From assembly GCF_013375935.1 (NCBI RefSeq), contig NZ_CP056117.1:1674001-1738000 (forward strand): 64,000 nucleotides of DNA, given 5' to 3'. Shown here in pieces: positions 1-9,123 of this stretch. Made by a program: the position numbers and the translations under genes. The notes under the pieces were generated by a model, which was given only the letters and a program-made list of their open reading frames with translations, was not told where the DNA came from and searched no databases. The stretch comes from Enterobacter cloacae. Lineage in GTDB: Bacteria > Pseudomonadota > Gammaproteobacteria > Enterobacterales > Enterobacteriaceae. Position 1 is the stretch's first letter. Each line of letters starts with the position of its first letter.

Positions 1-175
1 TAGTCGTGTGAATTCCACATCAGACGCTGGCAAACGTGTCGCTATCTTTCGTTTCGTTTCACTTGTTCACTTAAACAGTTAAATAAAATCTATAGAAAAG
101 AAATCGAAAGTTCAATGAAAGAAAAGAAATAAAACGAAAAGTGTGATCGTGAAAGGAAAGGGCAGATTTAAGGAA
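1..175 (-). promoter_or_regulatory. Putative agaS promoter region with two AgaR operators
   Basis: agaA reads leftward, and in E. coli the next gene of this cluster is agaS, which has its own promoter. This stretch holds two copies of the known AgaR operator pattern (core TTTCRTTTYRTTTY): one at 43-66 and one in the opposite orientation at 120-143. Three more copies lie between agaZ and agaR. The operators are seen directly; that agaS starts just left of the window is inferred from E. coli gene order. Confidence 0.6.
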
Positions 176-212
176 AGGAAAAGAAAGGCCTTACGGTTGA
201 GGCCGTAAAGCC
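176..212 (-). terminator. Rho-independent terminator after agaA
   Basis: Read on the minus strand, a 10-bp stem (ggctttacgg pairing with ccgtaaggcc across a six-base loop) is followed by a T-rich run. It lies 23 bases past the agaA stop and should separate the agaZVWEFA transcript from the next promoter. Confidence 0.7.
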
Positions 213-234
213 ACAAGGTGACGCAATGAAAGGG

Positions 235-1368
235 CTAAAGGGGGAGAGCCTGGCCCTGAATCCAAATCTGCTGAAGGTGCAGGCCGCCATCCAGCGCAAT
301 AATATTGGCGCGTTTACCCGCTGCTAAGGATCCGAGTTGACGATCGATCCCCAGCAGGCGGGCAGGGTGCAGCGAGGCCATATGAATAGCCTCTTCGGCC
401 GTCACGCCTGCGTGCTCTACCATATTCCTGACGGCGGCATCCAGCGACAGCGTGCTTCCTGCCAGCCCGCCGGAGGCGGTTTTTACCACGCCGTGGTGCA
501 TCGTGACCTCTTCGCCACATAGCGTATACCGCCCGTCCGGCATGCCTGCCGCCTGCATGGCATCGGTAATCAGCACCACGCGGTCCCTGGCGCAGCAGCA
601 GCATAAACGTATGGCTCCCGGATGGACGTGGTGGCCGTCGGCAATGAGCTCAAGCCACGCCCGTTTGTCCGTAAGCCCCGCGCCGACCATTCCCGGCCCC
701 CGGTGATGCAGCCCCGTCATGCCGTTATAGCAGTGCACCAGCCCGTCCGCGCCGGCGTCAAAGGCGGCAAGGGTTTGCTCGTACGTGGCGGCACTGTGGC
801 CCAGCATCACACGTATACCTCGCTGCTTCAGGTGGCGAATGGCTCGTAGCGCACCGGGTTTTTCCGGCGCCAGCGCCACCACCCTCAGCGTGTTTTGCGA
901 GAGCGTAATTAACGCGTCCAGCTCGGCGAGATCCAGTTCCCGAAACAGCGCTGGCGGATGGGCCCCTTTGTTCTGCGGGGTAAAGTACGGGCCCTCCAGA
1001 TAGCTGCCAAGGATCTGCGCCCCAGGGCCGCCCGACCGACAGCGTTGGGCGATCCGCGTGAGTGCCCCGTCAATCGCCTCCAGCGGCGCGGTGACGGTAG
1101 TGGGCAAAAATGCCCCCACCCCTTCACGTGCCTTATGAATGGCTAAAACGTCCAGCGTATCGGGGGCCTCATCCATCACATCCACACCCATGCCGCCATG
1201 AACGTGAGTATCGATGAACGCCGGGCAAAGTAGCCCGGCATCACGGGCGACAACGCCCGCAGGGACAGGCTCAATCGCCGCGATAACGCCGTTCTCGATA
1301 CGAAGCTGGTGGTCATCCAGCCAGCCCTGTTCGGTGAGCACCCGACGCGCGCGCAGCAGCTGGCTCAT
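235..1368 (-). CDS. agaA: N-acetylgalactosamine-6-phosphate deacetylase AgaA
   Basis: Cytoplasmic amidohydrolase of 377 residues, NagA/AgaA family. It removes acetate from N-acetylgalactosamine 6-phosphate produced by the PTS encoded upstream, giving galactosamine 6-phosphate for the AgaS deaminase. The metal-binding DTHVHGG motif (His55, His57), the LEGP motif near residue 126, GHS, HCYN and LITDAM motifs are all present, so the enzyme looks complete. Its start codon overlaps the agaF stop by four bases (ATGA), which implies coupled translation as the last gene of the agaZVWEFA operon. A NagA role is possible by sequence alone; the aga context decides the call. Confidence 0.92.
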   Translation of the reverse strand: MSQLLRARRVLTEQGWLDDHQLRIENGVIAAIEPVPAGVVARDAGLLCPAFIDTHVHGGMGVDVMDEAPDTLDVLAIHKAREGVGAFLPTTVTAPLEAIDGALTRIAQRCRSGGPGAQILGSYLEGPYFTPQNKGAHPPALFRELDLAELDALITLSQNTLRVVALAPEKPGALRAIRHLKQRGIRVMLGHSAATYEQTLAAFDAGADGLVHCYNGMTGLHHRGPGMVGAGLTDKRAWLELIADGHHVHPGAIRLCCCCARDRVVLITDAMQAAGMPDGRYTLCGEEVTMHHGVVKTASGGLAGSTLSLDAAVRNMVEHAGVTAEEAIHMASLHPARLLGIDRQLGSLAAGKRANIIALDGGLHLQQIWIQGQALPL

Positions 1369-1799
1369 ATCCCTTCCTCTGCGGGCGATTCCTCACGACA
1401 GCGGCCAAGCTCGTCCACCAGGCTCGTCAGGCCGCGGTGGCCACACTCCAGCGCCTGCAGACGAAACGCTTCGCTGCTCAGACCTTCACGTTCGAGCACC
1501 ATCTCCAGCAGCAGTTGCAGGTTGGTGCCGGTAATCACCTCGCTGCCCGGTCTTTTCATGGCGAGCGTAGACGCGACGCGAAACGGCGTGCCGCCCAGCA
1601 GATCGGTGAGAAACACAATATCCTGCTGTGCGTCGAGGTCGCTCACCGCCTGCTCAAGCTGAGCGGTCAGCCGCGCCGTGGTGGACGTTTCAGGAAAATC
1701 GATGGCGATAAACTGCGGCTGCTCGCCGAGGATCTGCTTCATTGCCTGCTCAAGCCCGCTGGCAAACCCACCGTGACCCGTCAAAATAATGCCTAACAT
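1365..1799 (-). CDS. agaF: PTS N-acetylgalactosamine EIIA component AgaF
   Basis: Mannose-family PTS EIIA domain, 144 residues, cytoplasmic. It takes phosphate from HPr and passes it to the EIIB protein AgaV. The N-terminus MLGIILTGHGG carries the phosphoryl-accepting histidine at position 9, and the DLLGGTPF motif typical of the family follows. The start at 1799 was chosen because the family begins exactly here and a GAGGT ribosome site precedes it; an in-frame upstream extension to 1868 has no family support. It overlaps agaA by four bases. Confidence 0.92.
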   Translation of the reverse strand: MLGIILTGHGGFASGLEQAMKQILGEQPQFIAIDFPETSTTARLTAQLEQAVSDLDAQQDIVFLTDLLGGTPFRVASTLAMKRPGSEVITGTNLQLLLEMVLEREGLSSEAFRLQALECGHRGLTSLVDELGRCREESPAEEGI

Positions 1800-1815
1800 C
1801 GCAACCTCTTTGCAT

Positions 1816-2694
1816 TTACAGGAAGTGACAGAATTTACCGACAACGCCCAGCACCACGGTGATACCAATCAGCCGCAGCGGGCTCCAGCCACGACGCACC
1901 AGCCAGAACATGGTCAGGGTATAGACCAGCGGCAGAAACGCGGGCATCAGCTTATCGATGACGTCGGCCTGTAGCTTAACGACCGCATCGCCGGCTTTGA
2001 TTTCAAGCGTGGTATTGAGACGGACATAGGTTGCCGCCAGCGCGCCGATCACCGTCATCCCGACGATGGAGGCCGCATGACCGACCTTTCTGGTGTTGGC
2101 CTTGATCAGCGGAATGGCCGCAACGCCCATCCGGTAGGCGTAGTGCGCCAGACCAAAACGCAGGCCGAGGTGCACCACGTTAAACAGCACGAAAAAGACC
2201 ACGGCCCCCAGAATCGATCCCTGCAGCGCCAGGCTGGCGCCAATACCGCCGCAGATAGGCAGGAGGGTAAGCCAGAACATGGCGTCACCAATCCCACCAA
2301 GCGGCGCACCGACGGCAATTTTGGTGCTCTGGATGCTGTTCACATCCTGTTTTGAGCGCTCCATCGCCAGAATGATGCCGATAACAAAGGTCACCAGGAA
2401 CGGGTGAGTATTAAAGAAGCCCATATGGCCTTTCATTGCTCGTGCAAGGTCCCGCTTGTTGGTGTGGATCTTTTTCAGCGCGGGCAGCAACCCGTACAGC
2501 CAGCCGGAGGCCTGCATACGTTCATAGTTGAACGAGGCCTGTAGCAGCATCGAACGCCAGGCGACGCGGTTAATATCCTTTTTCGTCAGCTCGGCACCGA
2601 TGCTCTGGTCTTCGTAGACGTTCTCGTTGACGCCGGTCAGCAGGGTCTCTTCAGCTTCAGACACGCCCGGTAACGAGGTTTGATTAGATGCCAT
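1816..2694 (-). CDS. agaE: PTS N-acetylgalactosamine EIID component AgaE
   Basis: Membrane EIID subunit of a mannose-family PTS, 292 residues, which forms the sugar channel together with AgaW (EIIC). Typical EIID features are present: the KKDINRVAWRSMLLQ segment near the N-terminus, the MERSKQD segment, the GAPLGGIGDAMFWLT loop and C-terminal hydrophobic helices. It overlaps agaW by 11 bases and is followed by agaF, as in other aga operons. Confidence 0.93.
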   Translation of the reverse strand: MASNQTSLPGVSEAEETLLTGVNENVYEDQSIGAELTKKDINRVAWRSMLLQASFNYERMQASGWLYGLLPALKKIHTNKRDLARAMKGHMGFFNTHPFLVTFVIGIILAMERSKQDVNSIQSTKIAVGAPLGGIGDAMFWLTLLPICGGIGASLALQGSILGAVVFFVLFNVVHLGLRFGLAHYAYRMGVAAIPLIKANTRKVGHAASIVGMTVIGALAATYVRLNTTLEIKAGDAVVKLQADVIDKLMPAFLPLVYTLTMFWLVRRGWSPLRLIGITVVLGVVGKFCHFL

Positions 2695-3463
2695 CTTCGA
2701 ATTCCTCTTTCTGGGCCGCTGGAGCCGTCGGTTCAGGTGATTTACGCATCAGGTCGATCAGCGCCATTGCCAGCGCGGCGGCCGCAATCGCGAGTACCGG
2801 AAGCTTGAGCCAGGCCGCCGCGACAAAGCCGATAATGAAGTAAGGGATGTAGACGTTTTTCATCATGATCTTCAGCAGCACGGCGAAGCCGATAGCTGGC
2901 ATGATGCCGCCCGCGACGCCGAGGCCGTCAATCAGACGCGCCGGCAGAACATCAATAGCCGTTTTCGCGTGTTCCGCACCGAAATAGATGGGCAGAAATG
3001 CGCACAAGAAGTAGAAGATGCCGAGCGCCAGCATGGCCAGATAGTTAACCCTTTCTATACCGCTGGTATCAGCATTGGCCGCCATGCGGTCGCAGCGGGA
3101 CATCACGCCGGACATCACGGAGAACAGGAAGGTAATCCCCATCTGTACCGCGACAGCAAACGGCACGGCGACCCCGACGGCGACATCCGGCTTGACGCCC
3201 GTGGTGATGGCAAACGTGGTTCCGACAATGGTGCCGATAATCACGTTTGGCGGCTGTGCGCCCGCGAGCGGTGCCAGACCCATCCAGACCAGTTCTAACG
3301 TCCCGCCGGTCAAAATCCCGGTATGCAGATCGCCGAGAATCAGGCCAACCAGCGGACCGAGAACGACCGGGTGGTGCATGTGCGTTAACCCGTTAAACAT
3401 ATCCAGACCCGCGATGAAGGCGAGAAGTCCCAGCGCGAATGCCTGCAACAGACTGATTTCCAT
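2684..3463 (-). CDS. agaW: PTS N-acetylgalactosamine EIIC component AgaW
   Basis: Integral membrane EIIC subunit, 259 residues, the expected full length for the mannose family. It has several hydrophobic segments and the family motif around LVWMGLAPLAGAQPPN. In E. coli K-12 the aga cluster is damaged by a deletion; here all four PTS components (AgaV, AgaW, AgaE, AgaF) are intact, so N-acetylgalactosamine uptake should work. It lies between agaV and agaE in the operon. Confidence 0.92.
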   Translation of the reverse strand: MEISLLQAFALGLLAFIAGLDMFNGLTHMHHPVVLGPLVGLILGDLHTGILTGGTLELVWMGLAPLAGAQPPNVIIGTIVGTTFAITTGVKPDVAVGVAVPFAVAVQMGITFLFSVMSGVMSRCDRMAANADTSGIERVNYLAMLALGIFYFLCAFLPIYFGAEHAKTAIDVLPARLIDGLGVAGGIMPAIGFAVLLKIMMKNVYIPYFIIGFVAAAWLKLPVLAIAAAALAMALIDLMRKSPEPTAPAAQKEEFEDGI

Positions 3464-3473
3464 TTTGAAACCC

Positions 3474-3947
3474 TCAGAGCAGTTTAAAGAGATCCAAAGC
3501 AGCCTCTGTCGGAACGCCCTGAACGAAGCATTCCACCCCGGCCGATTTCAGGCCGTTAAACGCGGCGATGTCGTCAGCGTCTACGGATACCGTTTTGGCA
3601 ATTTGCTGTTTGCCGCTGGCGTAGTGCATGTTTCCTACGTTGATACGGGTGATGGGCACGCCGCCTTCAACCAGCTTCAGAAAATCGGCGGGAGATTTAC
3701 AGACCAGCAGAATTTTCTGGCGGTCGGCGGCGCGGTGAATGTTGTCGATCACCTTTTGTAACGACCAGAAACGCACGGCGATCCCCTCCGCGAGCACCAT
3801 TTCCATCAGGTTCTGTTGAACCGGATCTTCTGCCACCTCGTCATTCGCGACCAGCACCAGGTTCGCCCCCGCGAACCCCACCCATTGCACGCCCACCTGG
3901 CCGTGGATCAGGCGTTCATCAATGCGGCATAAGACAATATTTGGCAT
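3474..3947 (-). CDS. agaV: PTS N-acetylgalactosamine EIIB component AgaV
   Basis: Cytoplasmic EIIB subunit, 157 residues. It accepts phosphate from AgaF on a histidine and transfers it to the incoming sugar. The N-terminal motif CRIDERLIHGQVGVQW places the active histidine at position 15. The gene sits between agaZ and agaW with short spacers, consistent with one operon. Confidence 0.93.
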   Translation of the reverse strand: MPNIVLCRIDERLIHGQVGVQWVGFAGANLVLVANDEVAEDPVQQNLMEMVLAEGIAVRFWSLQKVIDNIHRAADRQKILLVCKSPADFLKLVEGGVPITRINVGNMHYASGKQQIAKTVSVDADDIAAFNGLKSAGVECFVQGVPTEAALDLFKLL

Positions 3948-3967
3948 AGCCTTTTTCCTCTTTTTAA

Positions 3968-5263
3968 TTATGCATGTTGAGTCGTTACGCCTTCGCAGGC
4001 GGCGTCGTATTGCTGGAGTATGTCCTGAATGTGGTTGATGATGAGTTCTCGCGGTGTCGGCTTGAGAGCGCCCTCGCGAACTTTGCTGTACTGCACCGGC
4101 AGGTACTGGCTGATCAGCGGCAGCGGGATGGGTTCGTCTGCCAGATTGCGCACCATACGTTCAAAGGCATCGTCAATCTGGCTGTCCGGCCAGTAATAGC
4201 GAACGCGGTCAGAGTAGCTGTAGCCGCGCGCCAGGCGACGCGCGTTGCGGTCGCCATGGTAGTGGCTTTGCCAGTATTCCGGCCGATCGAGCATCACGTT
4301 TTCCAGCACGTGACGCAGTCCCGAGCTGGCTTTCGCTGGCAGCAGTTCCTCCTCGATGGCTGCCAGCGCAAAGAGTGCCTCGCGCAGGGCGAAGGTGACG
4401 GCCGGGCCGACTTTTAAGATGGCGAAGTGATCGTTTACCAGCTGGCGAAGCGCCTGTGGCGTCTGGTAGTCGGTGGAGTGAGCTTCAAAAACCAGCGTAT
4501 CGTAAGCTTCTACCATTTCGCTCAGGGCGATGGCTTTTTGCGGCTGGTAGTCACAGACGTGCGCGTGGTCAAACTCCACGCCGGGCTGAACCACCAGGCC
4601 AATAATGCGCGGCCAGATGTCGCTTAATCCTTCCTTTTCGAACGCGTGGCGATGCGCTTCAAGCGTTGCGCGCGCCGCGTCTGGCGTGGTCACCTCAAGC
4701 TCGGTGAGCGTGTCGTGCGCGCCACCCGGAACCGGAACCTCCGTGCCGATAACGTAGACCAGATCGGATTCACCATACTGTTTCAGGCAGGTTGTTTCGG
4801 CAATTTTTGCCAGACGTGCGGCGCGTTCGGCGACGATCGCGTCGGTCAGAGGAACCGGATCGTCCTCGCAGGACATGCTACAGTCGAGGTGGATCTTTTT
4901 GAATCCGGCCGCGACATAGCATTTAATGAGATCGTCGGCCCTGGCCATCGCTTCCTGCGCGGGCAGGTGTTGCCAGCGGTTTGGCCCTAAGTGATCGCCG
5001 CCGAGGATAAGCCCTGACGCCGGGAATCCGAGGGAATTTGCCAGCTTGCAGACGTACCCGTGAAAGTCGGCGGGCGTCATGCCGGTGTAGCCGCCAAACT
5101 GATCGACCTGGTTAGAGGTGGCCTCAATCAGCAGAGGCGTCTGTTGCGTATTGGCGTAACGAATTGCGGCTTCAAGTACCAGCGGGTGTGCGGAACAGAC
5201 GGCATAAATTCCGTTCATCTTACCTTGTTTATGTTGCTCCACCATTTCTGTCAGATATTTCAC
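3968..5263 (-). CDS. kbaZ: D-tagatose-1,6-bisphosphate aldolase subunit KbaZ/AgaZ
   Basis: Non-catalytic GatZ/KbaZ subunit that is needed for full activity and stability of the class II aldolase KbaY, which splits tagatose 1,6-bisphosphate to DHAP and glyceraldehyde 3-phosphate. Recognisable segments are [34 protein letters not shown] and HSTDYQTP. I place the start at a GTG (5263, 431 residues) because GGAG lies six bases before it and the E. coli protein begins at the equivalent residue. An ATG at 5275 would add four residues but lacks a ribosome site. The kbaY partner is not in the window and probably lies to the left. First gene of the aga operon. Confidence 0.9.
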   Translation of the reverse strand: MKYLTEMVEQHKQGKMNGIYAVCSAHPLVLEAAIRYANTQQTPLLIEATSNQVDQFGGYTGMTPADFHGYVCKLANSLGFPASGLILGGDHLGPNRWQHLPAQEAMARADDLIKCYVAAGFKKIHLDCSMSCEDDPVPLTDAIVAERAARLAKIAETTCLKQYGESDLVYVIGTEVPVPGGAHDTLTELEVTTPDAARATLEAHRHAFEKEGLSDIWPRIIGLVVQPGVEFDHAHVCDYQPQKAIALSEMVEAYDTLVFEAHSTDYQTPQALRQLVNDHFAILKVGPAVTFALREALFALAAIEEELLPAKASSGLRHVLENVMLDRPEYWQSHYHGDRNARRLARGYSYSDRVRYYWPDSQIDDAFERMVRNLADEPIPLPLISQYLPVQYSKVREGALKPTPRELIINHIQDILQQYDAACEGVTTQHA

Positions 5264-5275
5264 TTTCCTCTCCAT

Positions 5276-5514
5276 GTCGGATGGTAATGATGCTTATCTT
5301 TCGTTTTGTTTCATTTAATCCTGCATCATGGTGATTTAAAAATAAAACGAAAGATAATAGTTTTCCGATCTGTTTCACAAAAGAAACATAATGAAAGGTT
5401 TCAGCGCAGCGTAAGCGAGTGAATGGCAGGCTTTCAGGGCTTGCATTCCCCCAAAAGAAAGGCGTTAATAGGTAAAACGAAATAAAACGAAAGTGATTTT
5501 ACTAAGGAGCTCGC
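5276..5514. promoter_or_regulatory. Divergent agaZ/agaR promoter region with three AgaR operators
   Basis: Three matches to the AgaR operator pattern are visible, at 5295-5318 (core tttcgttttgtttc), at 5333-5356 and at 5473-5496 (core gaaataaaacgaaa); the last two are in the opposite orientation to the first. The first two flank the likely agaZ promoter and the third sits just before agaR. This layout fits repression of the operon and autoregulation of agaR. A ribosome site AAGGAG precedes agaR. Confidence 0.75.
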
Positions 5515-6324
5515 ATGAGCAGCACCGATCCATCCGCAGAAAAGCGCGTCACCGGCACCAGTGAAAGGCGAGAGCAGATCATTCAGCGGCTCCGGGCGCA
5601 GGGAAGCGTACAGGTTAACGATCTTTCTCAGTTATATGGCGTATCAACGGTTACGATCCGCAACGATCTGGCCTTCCTTGAAAAGCAGGGCATTGCCGTG
5701 CGCGCTTACGGTGGCGCGCTAATCTGCGAGGGCAATGCACCGGGTGCTGAGCCTTCAGTGGAAGACAAAAGCTCGCTTAATACGGCGGTGAAGCGCAGCA
5801 TTGCGCAGGCCGCCGCCGCGCTGGTGAAGCCCGGACACCGCATAATTCTGGATTCCGGCACCACGACGTTTGAAATTGCCCGCATGCTGCGCCAGCACAC
5901 GGATGTGATTGCCATGACCAATGGAATGAACGTCGCGAATGCGTTGCTGGAAGCGGAAGGGGTAGAACTCCTGATGACCGGCGGGCACCTGCGCCGCCAG
6001 TCACAGTCCTTCTATGGCGACCAGGCGGAGCAGTCGTTACAGAATTATCACTTTGACCTGCTGTTCCTCGGCGTTGACGCCATCGATCTCGATCGCGGCG
6101 TGAGTACGCATAACGAGGACGAAGCCCGCCTCAACCGCCGGATGTGTGAAGTTGCAGAACGTATTGTTGTTGTGACCGACTCCAGCAAGTTTAACCGCTC
6201 AAGCCTGCATAAAATCATTGATACGCAGCGGATTGATATGATTATCGTTGACGAAGGCATTCCGGCGGAGAGCCTGGACGGGTTGCGCAAAAGCGGGATC
6301 GATGTGGTGCTGGTGAAGGGGTAA
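5515..6324 (+). CDS. agaR: DeoR-family transcriptional repressor AgaR
   Basis: Cytoplasmic repressor of the aga operons, 269 residues. A DeoR winged helix-turn-helix (about residues 18-75, with [19 protein letters not shown] as the helix-turn-helix) is followed by the sugar-phosphate sensor domain ([13 protein letters not shown], then FLGVDAID). It is transcribed away from agaZ, and the intervening DNA carries AgaR operators. The likely inducers are phosphorylated amino sugars of the pathway; that is family knowledge, not visible here. Confidence 0.93.
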   Translation: MSSTDPSAEKRVTGTSERREQIIQRLRAQGSVQVNDLSQLYGVSTVTIRNDLAFLEKQGIAVRAYGGALICEGNAPGAEPSVEDKSSLNTAVKRSIAQAAAALVKPGHRIILDSGTTTFEIARMLRQHTDVIAMTNGMNVANALLEAEGVELLMTGGHLRRQSQSFYGDQAEQSLQNYHFDLLFLGVDAIDLDRGVSTHNEDEARLNRRMCEVAERIVVVTDSSKFNRSSLHKIIDTQRIDMIIVDEGIPAESLDGLRKSGIDVVLVKG

Positions 6325-6330
6325 CGTTCA

Positions 6331-6367
6331 TCCCCTCACCTTAACCCTCTCCCCACAGGGGAGAGGG
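6331..6367. repeat. CCCTCACC...CTCTCCCC palindromic repeat, copy 1
   Basis: Imperfect palindrome ccctctccccacaggggagaggg preceded by cccctcacc. It lies between the convergent ends of agaR and garD and may act as a terminator hairpin for both. Related copies occur at 22125-22209, 34691-34712 (interrupted), 37478-37517 and 43665-43780. Confidence 0.75.
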
Positions 6368-6395
6368 AACCGTTCGGTGCGGTTGGGTAGGTGCA

Positions 6396-7967
6396 TCACG
6401 TCACCGGCGCCGGGTTAAACACCGCCAGCTGATTATGCAGCCCCCACTGGTCCGAGAAGGTTTTCTTCCGGCCGCTGGCGACATCCAGAATGAAGTGGAA
6501 CAGCTTCCAGCCCACGTCCTCAATGCTCTCTTCCCCGGTGGCGATAGTGCCCGCGTTGATATCCATTAAGTCATACCAGCGGTTTGCCAGCTCGGTGCGG
6601 GTTGCCATTTTGATCACCGGTACCGCCATCAGGCCGTACGGCGTGCCGCGCCCGGTGGTAAAGACCTGTACCGTAATGCCGGATGCCACCTGCTGGGTGC
6701 CGCAAACGAAATCGCTGGCGGGCGTTGCCGCGTAGATCAGGCCGCGCCTGGTTGGCCGCTGGCCCGGAGAGAGCACTTCTACAATCGCGCTCTGGCCGGA
6801 TTTGGCGATTGAACCGAGGGCTTTTTCCACCACGTTTGCCAGGCCGCCCTTCTTGTTGCCCGGTGACGGGTTGGCGCTGCGGTCGGTTTTGCCCATATCG
6901 AGATAGTTATCGTACCAGGCCATCTCCTCCAGCAGGCGTTTGCCCACCTCCTCGTTGACCGCGCGCGGCGTGAGCAGGTGGATAGCATCGCGCACTTCGG
7001 TCACCTCGGAGAACATCACCGTGGCGCCGCAGCGCACGAACAAATCCGACGCGTAACCCACCGCCGGGTTGGCGGTGACCCCGGAAAACGCATCGCTGCC
7101 GCCGCACTGTGTTCCCACCACCAGCTCAGAGGCCGGGCAGGTTTCACGCTGGCGTCTGTTCAGCTTGTCCAGATGGCGCTCTGCCACCTGAAGAATATCG
7201 TCGACCATTGAACGAAAACCAACGTGATGCTCGTCCTGCAGACGAACGATGCTGGCATCGTCAACCGGAATGGCTTTCACATCCTCAGTACCCTGCAGCA
7301 GGCGTTCTGGCTGTAATTTTTCGCAACCGAGGCCAATCACCATTACCTCGCCGCCAAAGTTCGGGTTGAGGGCGATATTGTGGATGGTTCTGATCGGTAC
7401 GACCGCCGCCGGCGCGTTGATCGCCACGCCGCAGCCGTACAGGTGGTTCAGGCCCACCACGCCGTCCACGTTGGGGTATTTCGGCAGCAGATCGCGCTCG
7501 ATGATTTTCACCACGTAATCCACCACGCCCGCCACGCAGTGCACGCTGGTGGTGATGCCGAGCAGGTTTTTGGTTCCCACGCTCCCGTCCGCGTTGCGGT
7601 AGCCTTCGAAGGTATATCCCTCCAGCGGAGGCAGCGGCTCGGGTACCCGGGTCGCCAGCGGCAGCGTCTCCAGCGGCGGGGCCGTGGGCAGCTCAACCAG
7701 CGACTCATCAATCCAGCTGCCCTGCGGGATAGGGCGCACCGCATAGCCGATGACTTCGCCGTAACGCACGATTTCGCCGTGCGCCGGGATATCGACCAGT
7801 GCCACCTTATGCCCTTGCGGAATGTGCTCAATCAGCTCCAGCCCATCCGGGAACCGGGTTCCTGCTGTTAAGCCATTGTCGTTGACGATAATCGCCACGT
7901 TATCGGTGTCGTGCACTTTAATATAGAACGCCGTCGGCGATGCCTGTCGAATTTCAATATCGGCCAT
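6396..7967 (-). CDS. garD: Galactarate dehydratase GarD
   Basis: Converts meso-galactarate to 5-keto-4-deoxy-D-glucarate, the substrate of GarL. The protein has 523 residues: an N-terminal SAF-like domain (about residues 1-90), then the UxaA/GarD catalytic domain with the segments [47 protein letters not shown] and TTGRGTPYG. It is a paralogue of UxaA further right in this window. It is divergent from garLRK; in E. coli both units are activated by CdaR in response to galactarate and glucarate. Confidence 0.95.
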   Translation of the reverse strand: MADIEIRQASPTAFYIKVHDTDNVAIIVNDNGLTAGTRFPDGLELIEHIPQGHKVALVDIPAHGEIVRYGEVIGYAVRPIPQGSWIDESLVELPTAPPLETLPLATRVPEPLPPLEGYTFEGYRNADGSVGTKNLLGITTSVHCVAGVVDYVVKIIERDLLPKYPNVDGVVGLNHLYGCGVAINAPAAVVPIRTIHNIALNPNFGGEVMVIGLGCEKLQPERLLQGTEDVKAIPVDDASIVRLQDEHHVGFRSMVDDILQVAERHLDKLNRRQRETCPASELVVGTQCGGSDAFSGVTANPAVGYASDLFVRCGATVMFSEVTEVRDAIHLLTPRAVNEEVGKRLLEEMAWYDNYLDMGKTDRSANPSPGNKKGGLANVVEKALGSIAKSGQSAIVEVLSPGQRPTRRGLIYAATPASDFVCGTQQVASGITVQVFTTGRGTPYGLMAVPVIKMATRTELANRWYDLMDINAGTIATGEESIEDVGWKLFHFILDVASGRKKTFSDQWGLHNQLAVFNPAPVT

Positions 7968-8331
7968 TGTTCACGGTTCTCCAGCAAAATATCTGATTCT
8001 AAATATAGCCAGATGGTTAATAGTTTCTTATCTGAGAAATAAAGAATGTCAGGAGAGGAAAAGTGAGAATGTGATCGCGATCGCTCCCGAATCACTAATC
8101 CTTGATTCTGTGCATCAGCGCCCACTGCATTGTGCAAATGCTCAAAATAGTGTTCATGCAATGCCTGATAATTGAGCATTAAAACAATGTGCTGGCGTGA
8201 GGTGACGATTATACTGAATGACGATTTTATAACGCCGGAATTCAGTCAGAAAAATAAATATAACGCTGACGCTGCGTCGGAATAAATAAAAAGATACTGG
8301 CTAAAGCTGCGGAATTAAAAAGGTATAAGAA
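7968..8331. promoter_or_regulatory. Divergent garD/garL control region
   Basis: No supported gene in these 364 bases. A CRP-like site lies at 8070-8085 (tgtga then tcgct, 8 of 10 consensus positions). A perfect 9-bp inverted repeat (aatgctcaa at 8137-8145 and ttgagcatt at 8172-8180) lies nearby and could be the CdaR operator; that assignment is a guess. The rest is AT-rich. garP, which fills this position in E. coli, is absent. Confidence 0.5.
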
Positions 8332-9102
8332 ATGAATAACGATATCTTCCCGAATAAGTTTAAAGCGGCCCTCGCGGCGCACCAGATCCAGATTGGCTGC
8401 TGGTCCGCGCTGGCAAACCCCATCAGCACCGAAGTGCTGGGCCTGGCCGGGTTCGACTGGCTGGTGCTGGACGGCGAACATGCGCCAAACGATATCAGCA
8501 CGTTTATTCCGCAGCTGATGGCGCTGAAAGGCAGCCACAGCGCGCCGGTAGTGCGCGTGCCGACTAACGATCCGGTAATCCTCAAGCGTCTGCTGGATAT
8601 CGGTTTCTACAACTTCCTGATCCCGTTTGTTGAAACGCAAGAAGAAGCGGCGCTGGCCGTGGCTGCTACCCGCTATCCGCCGGAAGGGATCCGCGGCGTC
8701 TCCGTCTCGCACCGCGCCAACATGTTTGGCACCGTGCCGGACTATTTCGCCCGGTCCAACAAGAACATCACCATTCTGGTTCAGATTGAGAGCCAGCAGG
8801 GAGTCGATAACGTCGACGCCATTGCCGCAACCGAAGGCGTGGACGGTATTTTCGTCGGCCCGAGCGATCTGGCTGCCGCCTTTGGCCACCTGGGCAATGC
8901 CGGCCACCCGGACGTGCAGCGCGCAATCCAGCATATCTTTGCCCGCGCGAAAGCGCACGGTAAACCGTGCGGCATTCTGGCGCCGGTCGAAGCCGATGCC
9001 CGCCGCTACCTGGAGTGGGGCGCAACGTTCGTTGCCGTGGGCAGTGACCTTGGCGTATTCCGCGCGGCGACGCAGAGATTAGCGGACGCTTTTAAAAAAT
9101 AA
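8332..9102 (+). CDS. garL: 5-keto-4-deoxy-D-glucarate aldolase GarL
   Basis: Class II metal-dependent aldolase of the HpcH/HpaI family, 256 residues. It splits 5-keto-4-deoxy-D-glucarate to pyruvate and tartronate semialdehyde. The motifs [35 protein letters not shown] and the final AVGSDLG are present. It is the first gene of a garL-garR-garK operon; the next start follows within 25 bases. Confidence 0.95.
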   Translation: MNNDIFPNKFKAALAAHQIQIGCWSALANPISTEVLGLAGFDWLVLDGEHAPNDISTFIPQLMALKGSHSAPVVRVPTNDPVILKRLLDIGFYNFLIPFVETQEEAALAVAATRYPPEGIRGVSVSHRANMFGTVPDYFARSNKNITILVQIESQQGVDNVDAIAATEGVDGIFVGPSDLAAAFGHLGNAGHPDVQRAIQHIFARAKAHGKPCGILAPVEADARRYLEWGATFVAVGSDLGVFRAATQRLADAFKK

Positions 9103-9123
9103 CCATCATTGAGGAAACAGATT

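Noticed and set aside
7868..8179. Possible small gene between garD and garL on the minus strand
   Set aside because: It overlaps garD in another frame, and its intergenic part has no ribosome site or known similarity.
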